Assembly (NCBI GenBank): GCA_011032825.1
Contig: JAADJZ010000007.1
Span: forward strand, 186,001 to 250,000
Direction: 5' to 3'
Length of the DNA: 64,000 bases
DNA from: Massariosphaeria phaeospora
Taxonomy: Eukaryota; Ascomycota; Dothideomycetes; Pleosporales
The position numbers were made by a program, and so were the translations under genes. The notes beneath the pieces were generated by a model. That model did not search any database and was not told the origin of the DNA. It worked only from the letters and a program-made list of their open reading frames with translations. Positions 29,604 to 39,691 of this stretch are shown here, piece after piece. The stretch's first letter is position 1. Each line of letters opens with the position of its first letter.

Positions 29604-30209
29604 GGTTGATTGCGTGGCGTTGTGGTGATCGAGACAGGTGGTGGTGGTGGTCTTATCTGTCGTTGAGGACGGATGCCAGGGTCGGGGTCGGGGCACTCCG
29701 TCGTATGGACTCAGGTCTCGGAGTCGGGTATGCGGAAAGCACAGACAAGAATGAAGGACGTCGTGTCGTGTCGTTCCGCTCTGCTGCTGTGCTGTGCTGT
29801 GCTGTGCTGTGCTGTTCTGCGCTGCGAGCAGCCTGGACGTCCTACTCGTGCGACGCTCGTCTCGCCTCGTTCAACCACGCAGGCCAAAGTGTAACTGAAC
29901 GTTGTACGAGTCCAAATCGCTTCCCAGCTCTTTCCTAAAACCCGAACGATCACAAATCTCTAAGCACGCGGTTTGGGTTGGCAAACAAACCCGGCTGTTA
30001 GCAGCGCATCCTCTTAGAAACTATGCTGGAGTCTATGTCTGGGCCAGATGGTACTACCTTCTTGTGTTCTTTCCCTCTTGTCGAGCAGACTTACGGTGGA
30101 CCCGTCCGATACGACGATGTGAGCGGGGTCCATGACAGGATCTTATACCTGGGCGAGCAAAACGATGCTTCAAGTCTAGGCTTGCAGGTCGCAGGGGTGG
30201 CAGTTTGTT
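29604..30209. other. Intergenic, left flank of the transposon
   Basis: Contains the GCTGT array. An open frame at 30023-30313 runs into the transposon end and has no recognisable product. Confidence 0.5.
29786..29815. repeat. (GCTGT)6 microsatellite
   Basis: Six perfect pentamer copies upstream of the minus-strand gene at 29603. Confidence 0.9.
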
Positions 30210-30211
30210 TA

Positions 30212-30288
30212 CTCGGGCCCAAGGTTTCTCCGAAAAATCTCGCGAGATTGCCCGCGCTACGCGCGGGCCTATCCCCCCAATGCAAATG
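30212..30288 (+). repeat. Left terminal inverted repeat
   Basis: Starts CTCGGGCCCAAGG. It contains two internal palindromes: TCTCGCGAGA, and CCCGCGC-TAC-GCGCGGG, which can form a short hairpin. It pairs with 32743-32819. Confidence 0.95.
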
Positions 30289-30366
30289 TTCAGCTACAGT
30301 CTTAATTTATTAGCGAAATACGCTTTCTTATAACACAATTAAGCTAGTATAATTAATATATACATC

Positions 30367-32649
30367 TCATTGAAGGCCCCAGTCAGTTTGCAGGTCATCT
30401 AGCCAAGTGTTGCTAGCGTAGCTGCCCTCGTCGTCGCTGCAGTTCCCATCCGCAATCTCATCCGCTATAGCTGTAGGCTGCGTTTGCAACTCAATTTTGA
30501 CGCCTGTAGAATCAAGTTGCAGAGGAAGCAGTAAGGCGCTTTCTTTAGCTATCATATTGTTGTCTAGTGTTGTGCGCTGTGGGAATTTTGAGAGGATAAA
30601 CTTGGTGTACGGATCGACTAGACGGCGCGCCTGGCTAGCTACCTCACAGGCAGGCGTCAAATCTGTTGTTGTACTATCCTCGCGATACTTGAGGCTACTC
30701 GGGCGCAGTAGATACTCTAGTTTGCTCGTAGCCTTAGTGTTGTAGCTGTAGTCGTCGTGCGCGTGTGCCCATCGCGTTACGCTGCGCTGAGCGAGTACGT
30801 CAGTCGCTGCGCGCTTGCAGTACTTGCTACCATAGTTTCTGATTGTAGGCAGTAATCGCTTGTATTTGTTAGCAATCCTAGTGACCTCGCGAAGTAGTTT
30901 GGCAGCGAGCTCACTCCCAAGGCGAGCGAGGTCGTCAACCTGCCGCTGTTGTACCATCTTGCGGGCGTCTTGAGAGTATATTGGTCCGCCTTTGACGTCA
31001 AGCGCTCGCCGTTTGCGACGACGGCGCTTATTTTTGGCAGTAATCGCTGCCTCTGTACGTCGAAGCTCTCGCTTTAAACCTTCAGCTGTACGAGCAAGCG
31101 CAGAGACGCCCCGCTGGTGTTTGATAACGCTAGCCGCGACTTCGCGCGGGAGATGCTCACGCAGCACTGCCTGGACGAAGGGCTCCTGCGCCTGAAGTTG
31201 ACCTACTGTTTTTGGCGTGTGCCAGGCGGCGTCGCCGGGTGCTGGGTTCTTTGGCTCTGGCGTTACGTCTGACGGTTGCGCGCGGCGCACAAGCTGCGCC
31301 TGCTGGAGATCAATCTTGACGCGGTTGTAGCGTCGGACGGGCGCCCGAGATGGCGATGAGGCAAGCTGTGGAGGCGAGGATACTACGATCGGAGTTGTAG
31401 AGCGTATGTCTGTTGCTGGAGGAGGTGTAAGCGATTGCTCGTCGTCGCTGGAGTTGCAATCCTCTTGCCGCTTGAGCTGGGTGAGTACGACGTCTGGATT
31501 GAGCGGTGCGAGACCTGTACGTTTCCAGCCACTGAGGATTGTACTGCGGGTAAACGTGAGACGCCGGATCTCTGCCAAAGTCGCCATGAAGTCAGCTTTG
31601 CTTATATCTTTTGACCTAGTACGCGCAGCCTAGTCTAGGCAGCGACCGTGATACCACTTGAGTGGCTGGAAACAGCCAACGTCGAGTGGCTGCAGCAGGT
31701 GAGTTGTATGAAGCGGCAGCGCAAACAACTGTATAAGGTGCTCTTCTGCGTACCGAGCAAACTCCTTCGTCTCATGAGAGCCATGGCCGTCGACGAGGAG
31801 CAATCGCCAAACGCCTTGCCGTCGCTTTGCTGTCATCCTGTCAAAATGCTTTAGCCAGTCGAGCGCTACTTTGTCGTTGCTGTACCCGCTGTCGCTAGTG
31901 TGGATAAGGTAATCGTTAGGTATATCAGTTACCCAGTGCTCCATGATCGTTGCTGCCTTGACAATAACCATAGGAGGGATAGCTACGCCGTCTGCGCTTA
32001 TACACTCTACGAGGGTAACAAGCTCGCGATTGTTGGCGTTGGGGATGAAGATCTGGCGCCCATTTCTGCTGTAAACGTACTGGCTGCTTGCGACTCCAAT
32101 CCGGCAGCCAGTCTCGTCCATATTGTACGTATCCGCTGGCAATATACCCAATTGCTGAATAAAGCTTTCTAGCTTTGTGAACCACCCGCGCAGCGCCTCA
32201 GGCTCTTGTGCGAGCTTCCGCTGCACCTCCAATGGCTTTGCCTTGACGCGTTTGTACTTTGGATGCCTCTGCAGCCAGCGACGCCCCCAGCACTTGCCCA
32301 GCGGCGCAGGCGCTTCATCTACTCCTAGGTAGGATTCCTCCAAAAGCGCGTACGCCTGTTGTTCAACCATCCCTCTGTGTACTCCATAGCCGATCGCGTC
32401 AATCGCGTCGAGATAGCACACAAGCGCAAGGTCTTGCTCCTCTGACAATCGCTGATTTTCTTGCGTATAACGATCAGATCGCGTTGGGAGGTTCAAGTAG
32501 GCGCGGCGGAAGCGATAATACGGTAAGTTGTGCGCTGTAGCGTAGGATTTAATGTCTGGCTTGGTGTACTCGCGGAGGCGCGACGCGTGGCCTTTGAGCG
32601 CAACAACCTCGGCAGCGTATTTTTTAGCTTGCGATGGATTGCGAGGCAT
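30367..32649 (-). pseudogene. Fot1/pogo transposase, one in-frame stop
   Basis: 761 codons in one frame from the ATG at 32647-32649 to the TGA at 30367, interrupted only by a TAG at 31630-31632. N-terminal helix-turn-helix and CENP-B-like sequences (SYATAHNLPYYRFRRAY, GKCWGRRWLQRHPKYK) are followed by the DDE domain. Its catalytic aspartates lie in YNMDETG, LLLVDGHGSHE and HLLQPLDVGCF, with 35 residues between the second and third. The TAG falls just after WYHGRCLD, where TGG (tryptophan) is the likely ancestral codon. The C-terminal 400 residues are basic and helical (KNKRRRRKRRALDVKGGPIY), as in this family. The stop separates the DDE core from this tail, so activity is doubtful unless the stop is read through. 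Confidence 0.93.
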
Positions 32650-32742
32650 GGTTAAAACAATTTTACTAATTCAAAAATTAGTAGTATAGCGTTGTGGCGG
32701 GGATTGATTTATGTAGTGGTTATTGGATTGCATTGGGGGGAT

Positions 32743-32819
32743 CATTTGCATTGGGGGGATAGGCCCGCGCTACGCGCGGGCAATCTCGCGAGATTTTTCG
32801 GAGAAACCTTGGGCCCGAG
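32743..32819 (-). repeat. Right terminal inverted repeat
   Basis: Reverse complement of 30212-30288. Just inside it, a CATTGGGGGGATCATTTG segment repeats part of the TIR's inner edge (about 32730-32760), forming a subterminal direct repeat. Confidence 0.95.
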
Positions 32820-32821
32820 TA

Positions 32822-33410
32822 GGCAACGACGGACCACGCTAGGACGAAGAGGGGTTGACTTACCAAGGCGACTACAACATCGGTTGAAGTAGGTAGGCAG
32901 CCGCAACGATTGGCAGATGGCACATCTCACGGTCACAGGCACCAAGGCACGTTTCGTAGGGATTCATCGGTAATATTTTGTACAAAAGCAGCACGCTATC
33001 TGCAGGAGCTGGAAGAGGGAACCATGCAGCCTTCCTTCCCTCCGTGGCTCCAGATACCGCTCGCTCCAGGTCCTCTCCACGTACCAATACCATCTAGCTC
33101 GCTAGAATGTACCGTGCCATGCAGAGCAGGTCAGAAAGAAAACAACCCATTAGGTATGTAGGGGGATCCAGGCACTCGTGCTCGAACGAGAAGTGGACAG
33201 AAAAGAGTAGCTGCCAGAAAAAGAGGAACAGCAACACGCATACATAGGTTCACGTGTGATTCCCTCCTGTAAAGACTTGACGACCGCTTCGGATCGTTGT
33301 CAGAAAACCTGCAGAAGATGAAAGAAATGTGTGCCACAAACGCCATCCATGTCGATTAGCGAATGTAGCAAACCCCTAAGATTTGGTGTTGTTGAGGGGG
33401 TGGATATGAT
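32822..33410. other. Intergenic, right flank of the transposon
   Basis: No supported gene. It leads into the 3' end of the large minus-strand gene. Confidence 0.5.
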
Positions 33411-36400
33411 TTAGTGCACAGGGGCCGCTGGTGCCGGACGCCTTGGCCAGGCATTGTTGTGTGGACTTGAACGGTTGGTGCTCGTCCAGCTGCTGCCGCC
33501 CGATCCTTGGCCATGATAGTTCGAAGGCTTGCGGTTCGTACGTGGAGTACCCGAAGGCGTTCCCGTGGTTGGTGTCATATTGCGCTTAGGCTTGGTCGAT
33601 CCCTTCCGTCCAGATGAACCAACACGCCTCCTGACCATGGCCTTGGTGACCGCCCTACGCAGATTGCCCAATCGAATGATGACATCGATGGTCTCAGCAT
33701 ATTTTTCCTTCTCACTCTCGAAGCTGAATATGTATTTGGAGAATACTTCAGGTGCGGGTGTTGAACGTGGCCACTTCGAGTTGGAGCGCACGACAGGTGG
33801 TTCATTGGCAGCGAGGTGGGGCACCTTGGACAGCCTCACGATAGGCAGAGAGCCAAATTCGCGCTCCTCCAGCAAGATCTCTTCTGCCATTGAGCGGGTG
33901 ACAGACTCATTGCTACCATCATCGACAAAGGTCTTTTTAGCGACAACGCTATTTGGTAGGGAGACAGTCGCAGCTGCGGTGCTCTGGCGGACGTCAAGCG
34001 GAGCTTTGGACGAAGCAGCGATGGCAAGAGATCCTTGTTTACCAGAGCCGGAAGACGCTGGAGTAGGGCCTTTGCTGACAGAAGTCGGGACTGCGACAGA
34101 TTCCTTGCCGAAAAGGTTGTTGAACCTGACCTGCCATTCCGGGTTTTGAGAGATCGGTTGTGCGCCGAGGCGTTGTGTGTGAGATGGCATGCTCACGGGA
34201 GCTGCCGAAGGCAAAGCAGACTCCGTGACTGGTGGCGGCAGACGTACGCGCGGTGATGGTTTAGGCATCTTGACGACTGGATGATCCGAGTTGCTAGTGA
34301 ACGCGGGATGCGATTCTGTCTCAGGTGGAGGGGGTGAATCTTGCTTGTTCGAATTTGTTGAAGACTGCGCAGTAGTCTCGGAAGGCCTGGGGAAGAACCG
34401 TGACGAGCGGCTGGCCTGAGCGGTTGCTAAGTGTGCAGCTTGGCTGCCGGTCGTTTGCGAGACGACCGCTTCATGCACTGGCTTGCTAACTTCATCTTTT
34501 GGCTTGAGCTCAGCGGCGGCCACCGGGTGGGAAACGCCGGGTTTGGTAGTGTCGGCGGCTGTGGGGTTGCCTGCAACCTTGGTATGCAGCGTCGTTTGTG
34601 ACTTGCCACGCTGATCCGTGTAGGTCTCACGAATTTCGGGGCGGAAAGTCTCGCCACCCATGCGTTCGAAGTCTTGACGTGATTTCAGAGCCATGTCTTG
34701 ATCATCGCGGCGGATGTGCGCGTGGAAGTTTCCCCAACCCATGGTTGGCGGTGGAGCGATAAGTCTCGGTTTCGAGGTGGAATTGTTCTGCGGTGTTGCA
34801 GCACCTACTTGCTTGTATGTTGCTTGCTGTGAAAAAGGCTGGTTCGAGGCGGTCTGAGACTGCGATGGCTGGGGCTTCAGAGCAGAGCTCAAACTAAGCG
34901 GGGCTGTCTGCGTGGATTGTGGCTGCGGCGGAAGTTGTTGAGTTGGTCCCGCGCGAGGCTGAGTTGGGTTGTAGGCCGAATCAAAGGTTCCGTTTCCGAG
35001 GGCTCGATCTTTGGCTTGAGGTGGACCCCAAACGTTGGAAGAAACGTTGGAAGACCAAGGGCGAGATTGTTGTGGTGGGAGAGAAGAAGTCCAAGCAGGC
35101 GGAGGTTGTGTGGGCTTCAGTCCCGGAGGACCGGCTTCCGATTGTTGCGCTAGTGCCTGTGATTGTTCGGCCGGTAGCTTGTTCCTATTGTCGGCCTCGC
35201 GAGTGAAGGTACTCGGAGGTTGCGTAGGTTGCACGGCTGGCTGCGGCTGAACTTCGGCAGCCGCTTTGACCGGTGAGGGAAAGGATTTTGCAGTCTCTGT
35301 TCCCCTCGATGGTTTCAGAGGCGGATCAGACTGGTAAGGTTTTTTCACTGGATGTGGCTGATGCACTTTCATCATGCCGTACTGAGCAACCTCGCCTTCC
35401 GATGTCGGTACAGGAGGCTTCGGTGGCGACTGAATAGGCACAGGTACCGCCTTATCTTTCTGAGGTGATCGTTCAGCGGACCGTGCTATTGGCAGGTCTT
35501 TCGAGTGTGATTTTGACTTGTGGTCGTCTGCCAAGCCCATGGCCTCGAGTTTCTTGCGCAGGCGTTCCTTCCGTTCTGCCTCTTCCTTCTCCTCTCGCTC
35601 TCGCTCCTTCTGTTTCCCAAGCCTAGCACGCTCGATCTTCTCTTGCATCATGCGCTTCTGGACTTCCACAGCCGTCTCAATTGGTGTGGGAGCCGCCTGA
35701 ACTACGACATCCTGATTTACTGACGAAGACCCAACAGATTCAAATGGTGAAGCGGGCTGTGCCTGTGATGTGCTTGGCGACGATATTTGAGTCATAGTAG
35801 CATGTTGCTCTGGTACTGAGTTTGGCAGATCCGAGTGTAGTGCTTTTGGTGGTGGGCCTGTCTGGCGTTGGGTACCTGGGATGCCTGCATCGGTTCCGTT
35901 GACTGAATGTGATCCGCGTCGTTGTGTGTTCGCTGGCATCGGCGGCATATCCGGTGCGCGTCTGTCAATCGACATGCGCCGTCCGCTGCCCCCGCTCACG
36001 TTCGATGAGTTTCGACGCCGGCCCCAGGTTGGACCTTCGGCGCTATTACGAGAGGTTTGGAACGCTGCTGATGGTTCGGCTGGACCATCATGGGAGGGTC
36101 GTTGCAGGACAGAGGGTTGCTGGCGGAAACTGTTATCCCGAATCGAGCCGCGGCGCATCTCGTTAACAGGCTCATAGCGACCATTGTGAGAGTTGAACAG
36201 CTCGCGGTTCCCGCGATCATCGCGCCATGATCGATTGAAATCGTCTGGAGCGATCTCCTTGGCGGGTGTAAGGGGAGGGGGCATAGTATCGTACCCGTGA
36301 GAATCACGCTGGGAGAATCGTGTCGAAGGGGGTTGTTGTGCAGGCGCGTTTATCTGGATTGGAGATACCTTCTCCACGGGCGGCAGTGACGCCCATGGCG

Positions 36401-37694
36401 ACTTTGGGGCGGCAGTTGAAGGTTTGGCGACCAGAGTGGGCTTGTCGGAGGAGCCTTTACCCAATGAACCGGACTTACTAGAGCTTCCTTGCGAATGAGA
36501 TCCAGGTTTCAGTATAGTTTTAGTTCCGCCAGTCGAGATCGTCGGTTGCGTGCTCGCAGTAGGGGCCGGGGGAGGTCTAACAGCTTCCACTGGAGGCGTC
36601 TCCTTCCTTGGCGTAGGGATTGCCTCTTCTGGCGCGGGAGGGGGAGGGGGTGGCGGCTCGTTCTCGACTGCTGCCACCGTTGACTTGGTCCCATCCATCC
36701 ACTGCACTGTGTCCGGCGCCCAGTCGTCCTCGTCCTCGTCAATATCAGCCCATTTCGCCTCCTTACTAGCCTCGTCTGACTGTAACCGTGTGGCAAGGTG
36801 GATTCCATACTGCTGTTTGAGCTCTTCGTCGGTGAACTGCTTGGGCGGCGGGGTTGGGACCGGTTGGTTCTTATTCCAAACTTTGCTCGCGTCTGGGCCT
36901 GGCCCTGCTCCATTGACCTTGGCTACTGCGCGAGGCACGTTCCCAAGTCCGCTTCCGGATTTCGCCACAAGACGGGGTTTTGCAGAGAGCAGTGCGGAGG
37001 CGTTCGTTTGCCCAACCGGTGCCGCTTTCTCTCCAGGCCGTGCAACGGGGGTCGACACGGCAGACTTGGCCAGAAAGTTCTTCGTCACGGAGACGGACTT
37101 GAACGAGGCAGGCTTCTTGACTGAATTCGACCGCAGATGACCTCCCGGGCGCTCTTTCAAGGGATCCACGCTGCCGGGGCGACTGATGTCGGTATCTGAG
37201 CCTCCACTGGCGTCTGCGATAGCTTGTTGCGAGGCAGCGTCTTCCAAGGACGCAGTGTCGCCTGCATCTCCGTTGACCAAATGCTCTGCGTCCTCGTTCG
37301 CTACTACGTCGGACGCGTCTTGATTGGCTAGAGGCTGCGGCGCATTAGTGCTGCATTGCGACGGGATCCCCGAGTAACTCACGGCATCAGACTCTCCGTC
37401 CGCCTTCTCCGATGTTTGTGTAGCGTCGCTCGTGGGTGCGTTCGCGCTCGGCGCATTCGTGGGGGGGCTTTGCAGAGGTTCTGACGGGTTGGGGTGGGCA
37501 GTCGAGTTCGACGCCTCGCCGTCGCCGGCAGCGCTGTTGGGAGATGTCGCAGTAGCGTCGATGGGCGACTGGGCACCCATCGACTGTGCTTCCTTTACCA
37601 CATCGTGGGTGATCTGCTCTGCCATAACAATCTTCGCGGCTGTCGCGGCAGGGGCTCTGTCAGAACGGGGCTCTTTATCTACGCACGAGGACAT
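33411..37694 (-). CDS. Large intrinsically disordered protein, unknown
   Basis: 1427 residues, intronless, from the ATG at 37692-37694; the frame upstream opens only with GTG, and a second ATG at 37625 (MAEQITHD) is also plausible. Most of the chain is S/P/T/Q/N-rich and disordered. One ordered-looking conserved motif lies near residue 300: FTDEELKQQYGIHLATRLQ, then KWADIDEDEDDWAPDTVQW and MDGTK. A polyproline run (PPPPPPPAP) follows. A highly charged helix (EKIERARLGKQKEREREEKE) near residue 690 may form a single alpha-helix or coiled coil. Near the C-terminus a basic helical part (IIRLGNLRRAVTKAMVRRRVG) precedes a G/S/N/R-rich tail suggestive of RNA binding. I do not recognise the family. 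A role in RNA metabolism or translation is only a guess. Confidence 0.75.
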   Translation of the reverse strand: MSSCVDKEPRSDRAPAATAAKIVMAEQITHDVVKEAQSMGAQSPIDATATSPNSAAGDGEASNSTAHPNPSEPLQSPPTNAPSANAPTSDATQTSEKADGESDAVSYSGIPSQCSTNAPQPLANQDASDVVANEDAEHLVNGDAGDTASLEDAASQQAIADASGGSDTDISRPGSVDPLKERPGGHLRSNSVKKPASFKSVSVTKNFLAKSAVSTPVARPGEKAAPVGQTNASALLSAKPRLVAKSGSGLGNVPRAVAKVNGAGPGPDASKVWNKNQPVPTPPPKQFTDEELKQQYGIHLATRLQSDEASKEAKWADIDEDEDDWAPDTVQWMDGTKSTVAAVENEPPPPPPPAPEEAIPTPRKETPPVEAVRPPPAPTASTQPTISTGGTKTILKPGSHSQGSSSKSGSLGKGSSDKPTLVAKPSTAAPKSPWASLPPVEKVSPIQINAPAQQPPSTRFSQRDSHGYDTMPPPLTPAKEIAPDDFNRSWRDDRGNRELFNSHNGRYEPVNEMRRGSIRDNSFRQQPSVLQRPSHDGPAEPSAAFQTSRNSAEGPTWGRRRNSSNVSGGSGRRMSIDRRAPDMPPMPANTQRRGSHSVNGTDAGIPGTQRQTGPPPKALHSDLPNSVPEQHATMTQISSPSTSQAQPASPFESVGSSSVNQDVVVQAAPTPIETAVEVQKRMMQEKIERARLGKQKEREREEKEEAERKERLRKKLEAMGLADDHKSKSHSKDLPIARSAERSPQKDKAVPVPIQSPPKPPVPTSEGEVAQYGMMKVHQPHPVKKPYQSDPPLKPSRGTETAKSFPSPVKAAAEVQPQPAVQPTQPPSTFTREADNRNKLPAEQSQALAQQSEAGPPGLKPTQPPPAWTSSLPPQQSRPWSSNVSSNVWGPPQAKDRALGNGTFDSAYNPTQPRAGPTQQLPPQPQSTQTAPLSLSSALKPQPSQSQTASNQPFSQQATYKQVGAATPQNNSTSKPRLIAPPPTMGWGNFHAHIRRDDQDMALKSRQDFERMGGETFRPEIRETYTDQRGKSQTTLHTKVAGNPTAADTTKPGVSHPVAAAELKPKDEVSKPVHEAVVSQTTGSQAAHLATAQASRSSRFFPRPSETTAQSSTNSNKQDSPPPPETESHPAFTSNSDHPVVKMPKPSPRVRLPPPVTESALPSAAPVSMPSHTQRLGAQPISQNPEWQVRFNNLFGKESVAVPTSVSKGPTPASSGSGKQGSLAIAASSKAPLDVRQSTAAATVSLPNSVVAKKTFVDDGSNESVTRSMAEEILLEEREFGSLPIVRLSKVPHLAANEPPVVRSNSKWPRSTPAPEVFSKYIFSFESEKEKYAETIDVIIRLGNLRRAVTKAMVRRRVGSSGRKGSTKPKRNMTPTTGTPSGTPRTNRKPSNYHGQGSGGSSWTSTNRSSPHNNAWPRRPAPAAPVH

Positions 37695-38811
37695 GGGGCT
37701 GGTGGCGACGGGCAGCTGTGGGCGGCCGAGCGTCCATGTATAACGGGGAAACGGAGAGTTATTCACCTATCGTCAAATGGTTCTGGGAGCCACGGGGGGA
37801 GTCGGTATGCGCGCTTCCTTAGAAACGTCGGCGGCGGGCCGGGGGGTCGCGCGGCGCTGTCGGCGGTCGAGTTCGGGGTACGGCGGCAGGCAGACTGTGG
37901 GTGGTTGCACAGGCTGGCTCGCGTGGTGTTGTTGGAGATGGCGGAGGGGCCCTCGCGTTTATGGCCGGAGGTGTTGATGTTTTAGTGTCGAGGTAGTCAG
38001 ACGTGGTGAACACCTGGGCGCACGCAGCCCCAGCCCGTCCCTTGCCAAGCTTATTCTTTCAAGCTCGGGAGTGCCACCGCCGGCCCACGTCACCACATTG
38101 AATGTCCATATTTATGTGACAGCAGCGAGAGGGACCCACGCGTCGAGCTAGCCAGGTGACGTGTGCAGCCTCCGACCCTTTACCCAATGTTGGACCACCA
38201 GTTCCTTGATGCAGCAGGTCACCCAGAACGGGCGCACGAGGCATCACAAATCGGACCTGGTTGCACTCACCGTGTCCCAGGCGCTGGTATAAGCTGCCGC
38301 AGGGGACCACAAGGCGCCCGCCATCTCAGCAGAGTGCCCGGTAAATACGAGAGGCATACTGCAACGGCACGCGAGCCATCTCAGTTTTAGATCTTGGGAC
38401 TCGTACGTTTCGGGCTAGGCATTCACAAACAAGAACTACTCGGACCACGCACCCCCAAGCTATCGAGCGAGGAGTAGGAACGCAACCGACCACTCGCATC
38501 GCATCGAACGGCTTCATGCTGCCTCCTCTGAGGCGGCAGGGTCCTGGTTAGCGCCGTATCGGAAAGTAGAAACTTGATGTTCTACAGCAGGTCATCGAAA
38601 GTACGCATGGCGACATGAGGCAAAGAGATACGCCCATAGTAGTTTTGAATGGTGGGGCTCACAGTTCACAGGAGAATGGGCGCTGCAATAGCTCCTCTAA
38701 CGGACAATGAACACGCTGGCTAAGGCTCTGGATTGGAATCTGCTACACTTTAAATTTACACACGCCACCCTCTTTCCTCACGGTCCCGGTCCAGGAGAGT
38801 CGCGAAGCCAC
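37695..38811. other. Intergenic, promoter of the large gene
   Basis: No supported gene. The part next to 37694 is GC-rich and probably holds its promoter and 5' UTR. The part before 38812 is the ATP17 3' flank. Confidence 0.5.
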
Positions 38812-39445
38812 TTAGTTATGTACGTTATTCTTGTGGTGGCCTGAATATTATGAGTCAGTGAGCAAAGCAACAGAAACGCGGCAACCTACGCAGGTGGAAG
38901 TAGTAGTTCTGTGCATAGCCAAGAGCAATGAGGGCGCCAATGACGTGAACAAGTGCTGTCAAGCAGATAGTTAGCCCCATTCTACCAAGTGTGGTATTCT
39001 CCCAGATCACTTACGCATTGCGGATTGGTTCTTGCCAAAGTACGCCTTCTGGTATCGGCCCAGTAGGCCCTTGGCCTCTGGTTCGGGAGCTGGTCCTCGC
39101 GGCAGCTTCTCGTAGAAGCTTACGACTTTCTGCATACGAACAGCATTCGGGGAAGCGCCGATCGCCTTTGTTCTCGAATCAGCACACTCTAATTGCAAGG
39201 TACAACGGAGTCAAAGTGTCGCATGCATGGCGGTTGAAGCGGGAAGGGCATCGCGGGTGACCGGGGAGAGGCTTCAGCGGCCTAGGAACATCGGGTAGAC
39301 CAAACATCGGTTGGGGTAACGCTTACACTCGGAGAAGAAACCTAGGAGACTCTGTTAGCATGCGACATTCGCGGCGCTGTAGGATGCATGGACGTACCTT
39401 CGGGGGGATTAGGGTCGAGAGACCGCGCTTTGCTATGAAGCTCAT
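38812..39445 (-). CDS. ATP17: Mitochondrial ATP synthase subunit f
   Basis: 102 residues from five exons: 39398-39445, 39327-39341, 39015-39165, 38890-38955 and 38812-38840. This is a small membrane subunit of the Fo sector of complex V. Family features are MSFIAKRGLSTLIPPKV, AIGASPNAVRMQKVVSFYEK, LPRGPAPEPEAKGLLGRYQ, the membrane span LVHVIGALIALGYAQNYYF and the end HLRHHKNNVHN. Exon 2 is a 15-nt microexon coding VSSPS, and phase and family alignment both require it. All donors are GTANG-type or GTAAG. Length equals yeast Atp17 (101). It is head to head with NDUFS4 across 246 bp. Confidence 0.95.
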
Positions 39446-39691
39446 CTTGACGGCTGCAATTCAGTCAGGGCCAATTGGACAGCCTCGGTGGGAATGCTTC
39501 GTTTGGAGGCGACGTACCTGGGCTGGCAGGATGGGCGGGGAGATGGGGTCGTGCAACGGGTTGATGGAGCTGTCGTTGAAGAAAGCCGCTCTTGGCTGGG
39601 TTGCTGACATAAGCGAGTCCGTAACCTCAACCTCATCATGGCAACTTCCACTGCGTATCGAGACGCCTCTAGCCACATTCCGCCACCCACG
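39446..39691. promoter_or_regulatory. Bidirectional promoter ATP17 / NDUFS4
   Basis: 246 bp separate two divergent oxidative-phosphorylation genes. A palindromic CCAATTGG at 39471-39478 offers a CCAAT box on both strands, the motif bound by the HAP/CBC complex that controls respiratory genes in fungi. Co-regulation is inferred. Confidence 0.55.

Larger units (their letters stand above)
30212..32819 (-). mobile_element. Fot1/pogo-family DNA transposon
   Basis: 2608-bp element bounded by 77-bp inverted repeats (30212-30288 and 32743-32819) that I find identical, and by a TA target duplication (30210-30211 and 32820-32821). It carries one transposase frame on the minus strand (30367-32649) with a CENP-B-like DNA-binding region and a DD35D catalytic core. 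These are the hallmarks of the Tc1/mariner superfamily, Fot1/Pot2 branch. Identical TIRs point to a recent insertion; the transposase frame has one nonsense codon. Confidence 0.93.

Noticed and set aside
30023..30313. Gene disrupted by the transposon insertion
   Set aside because: The 97-codon frame has no family resemblance, and joining the empty site leads to a stop within a few codons.
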